This document shows, piece by piece, positions 58,335-64,000 of a DNA stretch of 64,000 nucleotides; positions within the stretch are counted from its first letter, which is position 1, and the number at the start of each line of letters is the position of its first letter. The stretch is taken from assembly GCF_900105925.1 (NCBI RefSeq), contig NZ_LT629791.1, positions 2,329,278 through 2,393,277 of the forward strand. The letters are read 5' to 3'. The position numbers and the translations under genes were made by a program. Under the pieces are notes generated by a model, which was not told where the DNA came from, searched no databases, and saw nothing but the letters and a program-made list of their open reading frames with translations. The DNA is from Jiangella alkaliphila (lineage in GTDB: Bacteria; Actinomycetota; Actinomycetes; Jiangellales; Jiangellaceae).

Positions 58335-58880
58335 CTACCGCTCGCCCGGCTGCTCCGCGCGCAGCCCGCGTTCGGTGAGGTCGTGCAGCCGCTCCAGCCA
58401 CCCCTCCGGCGCCGGCCGGAAACTCGGCGACTGCGCCGTCGCCGACCACTCCACCCCAGCCGCCACGTCCTCGAACGTCAGCCCACGCGCCTCCAGCCAC
58501 GCCCGCGCCCCCGGCGAACTGAGCTCGGGCGTCTGGTTCACGGCGTGCAGCATGTAGTCGGTGAGCCGCCGGCGGCCCCAGTCCTCTCGCGGGACCGGGT
58601 ACGGATCGCCCGGTGCCGGCTCCGGCCCGAACGCGTCGAACCAGACGTTGCGCAACCACTCGTCCGTGATCCACTGCGACGACCTCCGCAGCGGCGGAAA
58701 GGACGAGTCACGGAGATGAACGGCGAACTCGTCGCGGAAGGCGCCGTAGCTCCCGTCCTCGTCGGCAGCGAGCATCTGTGGGACCTCTTCGCAAGCATCG
58801 ACGTAGAACTCCGGCAACTCGTCTGCCATGTGGAAGCCGGTGCCGAAGTACGTCTTGAAGTTCTTGCTCTCCGGGATCAC
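58335..58880 (-). CDS. Hypothetical protein, likely immunity partner of the upstream toxin-like gene
   Basis: The 181-aa soluble protein is acidic in its first half (FHMADELPEFYVDACEEVPQM) and has no signal or membrane helix. It is not recognised as a family. The ATG overlaps the stop of the 381-aa gene (ATGA, 58877-58880), which gives the fixed toxin-then-immunity order of polymorphic toxin loci. Assignment as immunity protein is inference from order and size. Confidence 0.55.
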   Translation of the reverse strand: MIPESKNFKTYFGTGFHMADELPEFYVDACEEVPQMLAADEDGSYGAFRDEFAVHLRDSSFPPLRRSSQWITDEWLRNVWFDAFGPEPAPGDPYPVPREDWGRRRLTDYMLHAVNQTPELSSPGARAWLEARGLTFEDVAAGVEWSATAQSPSFRPAPEGWLERLHDLTERGLRAEQPGER

Positions 58881-60022
58881 GTCAGGTCCTCCAGACGTTC
58901 GTTCTTCGGGTTGAAGTCCTCGACGGGGTAGCAGGTGACCAAGTGCCAGTCTGTCGGCCCGGCCCGTTTGAAGGCGAGAACCACGCCAGCTTGCTGGCCG
59001 GCGGCGATCGGGTCGTACGGCACGCCGTAGACCGGCGGTGCCCCGTTCCTCATCGCGTGACGACGTGCGGCCCGCCAGTCGGCGATCTGCTCAGGGCTCC
59101 CCGTAGCGGTACCTCGGTAGCCGGCCGCGTCGCCCGCCACCAGACCAGCCAGTTCCGCGCTGATATGGATGCCCAGTCGGTTCGTCGTCGACGTCGTGTG
59201 CTTCTCGATCAGCTCGTTCACGCCGCCGGCGCGATCGTGCGCCCACCTGAGGAAGACGGCGAGCGGCTTGGCCATCGCCTCCGGCGACGTGAAGCCACCA
59301 CTCATCGGGCCGCACCAATGCTCGGACTCGACTGAACCGTTCGGTTGGAGGCGCCAGACCTCCTCGCCAGCCGGATCCTTCAGCCAGACGAGCCGCGCGA
59401 GCTGCGTCTCGGGGTCGATGTGGTGCCCGTGCCGTTCCATGGCGTGGCACGTGTCGTCCTGGAGTAGACGCAGAGCCTCGTCCCGGAGATCCTCAGGCAG
59501 CAGGTCGCCGACCAGCACCTTGGCAACGTCGGACTCGTCTGGCGTTCGCACCCCCGCGCCATCGGCCGTCTGGGTCGTGAGCGTGCGGCTGTCGTCCACC
59601 GAGCCGAGGAGATCGTCCACGTAGTCCTGGGCGAAGCCGGTGGGGAAGCGGTCGCGAAGGGCGCCGGCGGGCGCGGCCGGCACCAGCGGCGGCAGCGCCG
59701 CCAGGCCGTGCCAGGGCGCGAGCAGGGCCAGCAGCGCGTGGATCTCCGTCACGTAGGGCTGCCGCGCCTCGGCGAGCCGCCCGCGGAGGTCGGCGTCGAG
59801 CTCGCGGCCGAGGCGGTCGATCTCCTGCGTGAGAGCGGCGACGTCCGCCGGCAGGCGCACTGGGGCCAGCTCGCCGGTCACCCGCTGGGCCCGCGCGTTC
59901 GACTCGCCGGCCACGGCCTCGGCCCGGCGGTCGAGGTCGACGCAGGTGCGGAGGAGGGCTTCGACGGCGGAGCGGACGGCGCCGCGGTCGGGTGGCGCCG
60001 AGGGCTGCGTCACCCCTGGCAC
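58877..60022 (-). CDS. Candidate polymorphic toxin with C-terminal RNase-like domain
   Basis: The 381-aa protein has an N-terminal helical region (about 1-100, coiled-coil-like, VAALTQEIDRLGRELDADLR) that could be a trafficking domain, a linker, and a C-terminal domain (about 193-367). That domain shows an early His cluster (RHGHHIDPETQLARL, 197-211), a GGFTSPEAMAKPL segment (242-254) and the ending WHLVTCYP (359-366). Early His, a central (S/T)xFT segment and a closing VT-x-YP strand are the layout of CdiA-CT/RNase A-like and related toxin RNases, as I know them. No Sec signal or LXG/WXG motif is evident. It is coupled to the 181-aa gene. Confidence in the nuclease label is moderate. Confidence 0.5.
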   Translation of the reverse strand: MPGVTQPSAPPDRGAVRSAVEALLRTCVDLDRRAEAVAGESNARAQRVTGELAPVRLPADVAALTQEIDRLGRELDADLRGRLAEARQPYVTEIHALLALLAPWHGLAALPPLVPAAPAGALRDRFPTGFAQDYVDDLLGSVDDSRTLTTQTADGAGVRTPDESDVAKVLVGDLLPEDLRDEALRLLQDDTCHAMERHGHHIDPETQLARLVWLKDPAGEEVWRLQPNGSVESEHWCGPMSGGFTSPEAMAKPLAVFLRWAHDRAGGVNELIEKHTTSTTNRLGIHISAELAGLVAGDAAGYRGTATGSPEQIADWRAARRHAMRNGAPPVYGVPYDPIAAGQQAGVVLAFKRAGPTDWHLVTCYPVEDFNPKNERLEDLT

Positions 60023-60116
60023 GGTACCGGCTGCGTGGCCACTATGCAGGCCGTCCGCCCGGAACCCGGGTGGTCACCGGTAACGTTGTGACCAGACAAC
60101 GACGAAGGGAAACTCC

Positions 60117-60455
60117 GTGACCTGTCCGAAGTGCAGCGGTCAGATGAAGACGTATGACCGGTTGGGCGTGCACGTCGAGCAGTGCGACAGCTGCAAGGGC
60201 ATCTTCCTCGACAAGGGCGAGCTCGAGCAGATCGTCGCCGCCGAGGAGCAGTTCAATGCGCCGCCGCCCCCGCTGGAGACCAGCCGCCGCCAGGTACCTC
60301 CGCCGCAGCAGCAGCCGTACCAGGAGCCTTATCAGCAGCCGTACCGCGACAGCCCGGCCCCGTACGGCCGCGGCCGCGGCTACTCCGACTCGCCCGGCCC
60401 GTACGGCTACGGCAAGAAGCGGCGCAAGAGCTTCCTCGATCAGCTCTTCGACTGA
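60117..60455 (+). CDS. TFIIB-type zinc-ribbon protein
   Basis: The 112-aa protein has an N-terminal zf-TFIIB ribbon (CPKCSGQM, then CDSCKGIFLDKGELEQI) with four zinc cysteines, followed by a low-complexity Pro/Gln/Tyr/Gly-rich tail and a basic C-terminus (KKRRKSFLDQLFD). Proteins of this type are common in actinomycetes; the role is not established. The GTG has GAAGGGA upstream. It is 9 bp before the kinase gene. Confidence 0.82.
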   Translation: MTCPKCSGQMKTYDRLGVHVEQCDSCKGIFLDKGELEQIVAAEEQFNAPPPPLETSRRQVPPPQQQPYQEPYQQPYRDSPAPYGRGRGYSDSPGPYGYGKKRRKSFLDQLFD

Positions 60456-60464
60456 CCCGTACGC

Positions 60465-61118
60465 GTGAACCTGCTGATCTGCGAGCGGTGCGGTGAACGC
60501 GCCGACCGCCCGCAGATCGAGCCCGAGGCGGTCATCCGGTGCGCCCACTGCGGCCACCGATGGCCGTTCCTTCGCCTCCCGCTGTTCTGCCTGACCGGCC
60601 CCAGCGGCACCGGCAAGTCGACGATCCAGCGGCTGCTGGCAACCGAGCTGGCCGACCGGTTCGTCGTTCTCGAGCAGGACGTGTTGTGGGTCGCCGGGCT
60701 GCGCGACGACGGGGCGGAGCACCGGCCGTTCCGGTCGGTCTGGCTACGCATGGCCGCCATGGTCAACCAGAGTCGTCGCCCGGTGGTGCTGTGCGGGACG
60801 GTCGTGCCGCCGGAGTTCGAGTCGCTGCCCGAGCGGGCGCTGTTCGAGCGCATCGACTACCTGTGCCTGACGTGCGACCCGGACGTGCTGGCGGCGCGGC
60901 TGCGGGACCGGCCGACGTGGCGGGAGTGGGACGAGCCGCGGATCGCCGAGATGCTCGAGTACGCCGCCTGGATCGACGCCGCCGCTGCCACCATGGACCC
61001 CCCGATGACGTTGCTCGACACCACCGGCGTGCCGGTGGAGCAGACGGCGCGGGCCGTCGCCGCCTGGCTGGATCAGCGGGCCGGGGCGCTCACGCCGACC
61101 CTGCCGCCTCGGCCCTGA
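60465..61118 (+). CDS. P-loop nucleoside/nucleotide kinase-like protein with zinc ribbon
   Basis: The 217-aa protein starts with a small zinc ribbon (CERCGERADRP, then CAHCG) and continues with a P-loop kinase fold: Walker A TGPSGTGKST (about 44-53), EQDVLWVAGL, and the lid-like LAARLRDRPTWREWDEPRI. It resembles AAA_33/shikimate-kinase-like ATPases without a clear substrate motif. It is in tandem with another zinc-ribbon gene. Its end overlaps the convergent TetR gene by 29 bp. Confidence 0.75.
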   Translation: MNLLICERCGERADRPQIEPEAVIRCAHCGHRWPFLRLPLFCLTGPSGTGKSTIQRLLATELADRFVVLEQDVLWVAGLRDDGAEHRPFRSVWLRMAAMVNQSRRPVVLCGTVVPPEFESLPERALFERIDYLCLTCDPDVLAARLRDRPTWREWDEPRIAEMLEYAAWIDAAAATMDPPMTLLDTTGVPVEQTARAVAAWLDQRAGALTPTLPPRP

Positions 61119-61710
61119 TGCCGGCCACCAGCAGCCGCACCGTGTAGCTGAACTGCTCCTCGGAGCCGACGGTGTGCAGCTCGCCTCCGGGCGGGGCCGA
61201 CGGCAGCCCGCCGAGCACGTCGCTCACCTGATGCCACCGCGCGTCGCGCGTGCCGGCCCGTACTGCCATCGCCAGCCCGGCCGCGATGGTCGCCACCAGC
61301 GCCTGCGCCGCGCGGGTCGCCTCGGCCGGCGCCAACCCCGCGTCGCCCAGGGCGGCGAAGACACCGGCGCCGATGCGCTGACCCTGCTCGGCCAGCGGCG
61401 GCCGGGCCGCGACATGACCGGCGATCCCCGGGTGGGCCAGCGCCGCCGCGCGGATGTCGTCGGCCACCCGCCGCAGCCGCTCGTCCCACGGCAGCGCCGG
61501 GTCGGGCGACGGGACGGCGGTCAGTGCGAGGTCGGCGACCGCGTCGAGGAGCGCCATCCGGTCGGGGAAGTGCCGGTAGAGCGCCATCGGGTCGCAGCCC
61601 AGCTCGCCGGCGATGCGGCGCATGGTCATCGCCTCGCCGCCCTCACGGTCGCCCAGCCGCAGGGCGGCGTCGGCGATCGTCGACGGCGTGAGGAACGGGG
61701 TGCGGGCCAC
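61090..61710 (-). CDS. TetR/AcrR-family repressor
   Basis: The 206-aa protein has the TetR helix-turn-helix (about residues 8-55; MTMRRIAGELGCDPMALYRHFPDR) and a TetR_C-like ligand domain. It is divergent from a small membrane-protein gene, and two 15-bp palindromes lie between the starts, so it likely represses that gene and itself. Confidence 0.9.
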   Translation of the reverse strand: MARTPFLTPSTIADAALRLGDREGGEAMTMRRIAGELGCDPMALYRHFPDRMALLDAVADLALTAVPSPDPALPWDERLRRVADDIRAAALAHPGIAGHVAARPPLAEQGQRIGAGVFAALGDAGLAPAEATRAAQALVATIAAGLAMAVRAGTRDARWHQVSDVLGGLPSAPPGGELHTVGSEEQFSYTVRLLVAGIRAEAAGSA

Positions 61711-61738
61711 GCCGCCATCCTCCCGCGAACGCCGACAG

Positions 61739-61784
61739 GTCTACGGCGTAGACACCCGGGCGCGCCGAAGTCTACGCTGTAGAC
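61739..61784. promoter_or_regulatory. Two TetR operators in tandem
   Basis: GTCTACGGCGTAGAC (61739-61753) is a perfect palindrome with 7-bp arms; GTCTACGCTGTAGAC (61770-61784) is a second copy with one mismatched pair. They are 31 bp apart (about three turns), so two dimers can bind on one face. Confidence 0.8.
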
Positions 61785-61805
61785 CCCTGTGGAGAAGGAG
61801 CCATC

Positions 61806-62177
61806 GTGATCACCGTCGCCCGCCTCATCGCGGCCGGGACGAGCCTCGTCACGCTCGTCTTCATGTTCCTGCACGACTCCTGGCAGGCGGACAACGTCTT
61901 CCTGGTGCCCGACCTCGTCCTGTGCGCGGTGCTGCTGGCCGGCGCCGTCCTGCCGGCGGCCTGGGCAGGCACGGTGCTGCTGGCCGGGTTCGCGCTGGCC
62001 GCGGGCGTGTTCGTCACGTCCGTGTCGTCGTACGCCGTCGACGGCGAGGTCGGCATCCCGAGCCTCGCCGGAGCGCTGGGCAGTCTCGCGATGACGGTGC
62101 TGCTCGGCCGGGAGCGCTCAGCCGGCCGGGCCCAGCAGGCCGAGCTCGTCCGCCAGGACGAGGTACATGCCGTGTGA
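61806..62177 (+). CDS. Small integral membrane protein, 123 aa
   Basis: The protein has four predicted membrane helices (about 5-22, 32-50, 53-72, 82-100) and a charged cytoplasmic tail. GGAGAAGGAG precedes the GTG. No family is recognised; small four-helix proteins controlled by a divergent TetR regulator are often drug-responsive. Its 3' end overlaps the convergent GH15-like gene by 60 bp. Confidence 0.72.
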   Translation: MITVARLIAAGTSLVTLVFMFLHDSWQADNVFLVPDLVLCAVLLAGAVLPAAWAGTVLLAGFALAAGVFVTSVSSYAVDGEVGIPSLAGALGSLAMTVLLGRERSAGRAQQAELVRQDEVHAV

Positions 62178-63242
62178 CCACAGCAGCGGCCGGGCGCTGG
62201 GGCCCCAGCGCCCGGTCCACTCCTCCAGCTGGTCCGGCGCCAGCAACGGCGGCACCTGCTCGGGCAGCAGACCGTCGCCGTCGGCGGTCGACGCGATCCA
62301 GTGCAGCAGGTCGGTGGCCCGGTCGCGCGATCCCGTGACGGCGTGGTGCCAGCCGAGGAACGCCGCCAGGATCGGCCACTGCCCGCCGCCGTAGAAGGTG
62401 TCGCCGACGTAGCGGTGCACGCCGCCGCCCGGCGTCGTCAGCTCCGACGTCACGCGCGCGACCGTCGCCGCCATGACGTCACCCGACGGCGGGACCAGCT
62501 CGAACGGCGCCCCGGCGACCACCAGGCTCGCGTCGACCGCCGTCGACCCGAGCCACTTGCGCAGCGCGCCGTCGTGCAGGCCCTCGCGCTGGACCAGGTC
62601 CGCGATGCGGTCGGCCGCCATGTCGGCGGTCGCCGCCAGCACGCCGAGCGACGCGGCCGCGCGCAGCCCGCCGTACACCGACGCCAGCGTCGACACGTGC
62701 GTCTCGTCGCGGTGCTCCTCCCACCAGTCGCGGCAGGTCCGGTCCCCGACGGCGACCAGGTAGCGCACCGCCGTCTCGGCGGCATCGACGTACGGCGCGA
62801 CCGGCAGCTCCCAGCGGGACAGGTGCGACCGCAGCGCCCACAGCCACGTCCCGTAGCCGTCGACCTGGTAGTTCCACCAGTCGTCGTCGTGCCGTTCGCC
62901 GCTCAGCGTGTACCGGGCCGGCAGCAGCTCAAAGTCGGCCGGCTGCTCACCCGCCGCCACCCGCTCGACCAGCGACGACACGACCGGCGCCTCCCGCGCC
63001 AGCACCCGTGCGCACCAGTCGTGGAAGGCGGTGGCGGAGTCGGCGGAGCCCGCGCGGCTCATCCCCTCGGCGACGAACGCGCCGTCGCGGAATCAGCAGA
63101 AGCCGTACGGCGCGAAGCCGGCCGCCGCCGGGTAGGCGCCGGACGGATCCTGGGACCGCGCGATCACCGCGACGCTGACGTCAGCGAGTCGCCGCAGGTC
63201 AGTGCCGCCGGCTTCAGACAATGGGTTGACAGGCTCGGCCAT
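62118..63242 (-). pseudogene. GH15-like (glucoamylase-fold) gene interrupted by an in-frame TGA
   Basis: An ATG at 63242 opens a frame that reads through codon 49 and meets TGA at 63095-63093 (codon 50), then continues in the same frame to 62118. Sequence on both sides is GH15-like: before the stop APYGFC, after it FRDGAFVAEGMSRAG, where GH15 proteins have Trp in the W-x-RD motif; TGG to TGA is a single base change. The rest has the helical barrel pattern (WWNYQVDGYGTWLWAL, FYGGGQWPILAAFLGWH, WGPSARPLLWSHGMYL). The 314-aa part from ATG 63062 could be translated alone but lacks the first helices and the conserved Trp. It is divergent from a LacI regulator. Confidence 0.75.
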
Positions 63243-63260
63243 GATGCCCGAATGTAGCCG

Positions 63261-63286
63261 ATGTAACCGGTTTATGTAACCGGTAC
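63261..63286. promoter_or_regulatory. LacI-type operator with tandem repeats
   Basis: Two 13-bp direct repeats beginning ATGTAACCGGT (63261-63273 and 63274-63286) follow a degenerate copy (ATGTAGCCG, 63252-63260). The first holds the palindrome AACCGGTT (63265-63272), a common LacI-family core. It lies between the divergent GH15-like and LacI genes. Confidence 0.6.
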
Positions 63287-63304
63287 CAAAGGAGCGACCC
63301 GACG

Positions 63305-64000
63305 ATGGACGACGCGGAGCCGAAGAGCCCCCAGCGACGCCGCACGACCGGCCGCGCCAGCGTGACCATCCGCGACGTGGCGCGGCACGCGGGCGTGTCG
63401 GTGGCGACGGTCTCGCGCGCCCTCCGCGGCAGCGACCTCGTCCACCCGGCCACCCGCGAACGCGTCGACGCCGCCATCGAGGCGCTCCGGTTCACCCCGA
63501 GCCAGCTCGGCCGCTCGCTGGCCGAACGGCGGCACGCGGCCAACGGCATCGTCTTCCCCGACCTGTCCGGCCCGTTCTACGCCGAGGTCGTGCTGGGCTA
63601 CGAGGAGGTCGCCGCGACGCTCGGCCGCTCGGTGCTGATCCTCAGCACGCACAACCGCGAGTCGGCGGACGAGATGGTGCTCGAGCTCGCCGGCCGGGTC
63701 GACGGCCTGGCGGTGTTCGGCCGGACGGTGCACGACGACGTCGTCGCCGAGGTCGTGCAGCGCGGCGTCCCGGTCGTGCTGATGGCGCGGACCGAGATCG
63801 AGGGGGCCGACTCCGTCCGCACCGAGAACGTCGTCGCCGCGTCCTCCGTCGTCGATCACCTGCTGACGCACGGGTACCGGCGCATGGCCTTCCTCGGCGA
63901 CCCGGTCGACTCCACCGACGTCGCCGAGCGCTGGGCCGGGTTCCGCGGCGCGCTCGCGCAGGCCGGCGCGGAGGTCCCGGAGCGCACCATCCCGGCCGGC
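63305..64000 (+). CDS. LacI-family transcriptional regulator (3' end outside window)
   Basis: The visible 232 residues start at ATG 63305 (AAAGGAG is 11 nt upstream). After a basic 20-residue lead comes the LacI helix-turn-helix (VTIRDVARHAGVSVATVSRALRG) and the hinge (TRERVDAAIEALRFTP), then the sugar-binding PBP fold (GIVFPDLSGPFYAEVVLGYEE, LILSTHNRES, VDHLLTHGYRRMAFLG). It is divergent from the broken GH15-like gene and probably controlled it in response to a sugar. The open frame runs off the end of the window. Confidence 0.93.
   Translation, partial: MDDAEPKSPQRRRTTGRASVTIRDVARHAGVSVATVSRALRGSDLVHPATRERVDAAIEALRFTPSQLGRSLAERRHAANGIVFPDLSGPFYAEVVLGYEEVAATLGRSVLILSTHNRESADEMVLELAGRVDGLAVFGRTVHDDVVAEVVQRGVPVVLMARTEIEGADSVRTENVVAASSVVDHLLTHGYRRMAFLGDPVDSTDVAERWAGFRGALAQAGAEVPERTIPAG

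Noticed and set aside
63093-63095. TGA in the GH15-like gene as a selenocysteine or programmed readthrough codon
   Set aside because: The expected residue is Trp, no SECIS-like hairpin is obvious after the codon, and GH15 enzymes do not use selenocysteine. A nonsense mutation or sequencing error is simpler.

Overview
The window is about 70% GC. It shows GTG and TTG starts, dense ATGA/GTGA gene overlaps, many apparent leaderless promoters (TANNNT about 6-7 nt before the start codon), an MFS-free mix of MMPL, ABC and ROK/LacI systems, and an LPDTG sortase substrate. This is what one expects of a filamentous or soil actinomycete (Actinomycetota). The genus cannot be fixed from the sequence. No rRNA, tRNA or CRISPR array was found.

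Layout. 1-1370: a lower-GC segment with a two-winged-helix protein, a small protein and a strong terminator. It abuts a 5'-truncated SDR gene and looks like the end of an integrated element. 2.0-4.7 kb: GH25 lysozyme, methyltransferase, VOC protein and a merR-trxA pair with a palindromic operator. 4.7-16.1 kb: a sugar locus with a ROK regulator divergent from a large secreted dehydrogenase/DUF1080/cupredoxin enzyme, an ABC sugar importer (binding protein plus two permeases, no ATPase) and two Gfo/Idh/MocA oxidoreductases. 16-20 kb: small proteins, GT61 glycosyltransferase, low-molecular-weight protein tyrosine phosphatase and an LPDTG/Excalibur surface protein. 20-25 kb: DrrAB-like exporter with TetR, glutathione-independent formaldehyde dehydrogenase and a sigma-like protein. 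25.3-26.6 kb: an IS3-family element. 26.9-31.3 kb: APS-kinase-like protein, NAD(P)-binding protein, a perfect 28-bp inverted repeat, then tdh-kbl for threonine degradation.

31.3-41.3 kb: HxlR regulator with a flavin-type oxidoreductase, two MMPL transporters, and a cluster (M20 hydrolase, GNAT, SIS protein, N-acylamino acid racemase) that matches the known route for irreversible D-to-L amino acid conversion through N-succinyl intermediates. 41.3-50 kb: PhoD phosphatase with a discoidin-like partner, a VapBC-type toxin-antitoxin pair, then mfd, a SurA-like lipoprotein and mazG. 50-58.3 kb: a two-component system divergent from a MacAB-like efflux operon with two adaptor proteins and a lipoprotein; the intergenic region carries 11-bp-phased repeats. 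58.3-64 kb: a candidate polymorphic toxin/immunity pair, zinc-ribbon proteins, a TetR regulator with two operators, a GH15-like gene broken by an in-frame TGA, and the start of a LacI regulator running off the window.

The most notable systems are the secreted multi-domain sugar oxidation enzyme with its ROK-controlled importer locus, the D-amino acid conversion cluster, the candidate RNase toxin/immunity pair, and several unexplained structured DNA elements (28960-29033, 44599-44669, 26646-26752).
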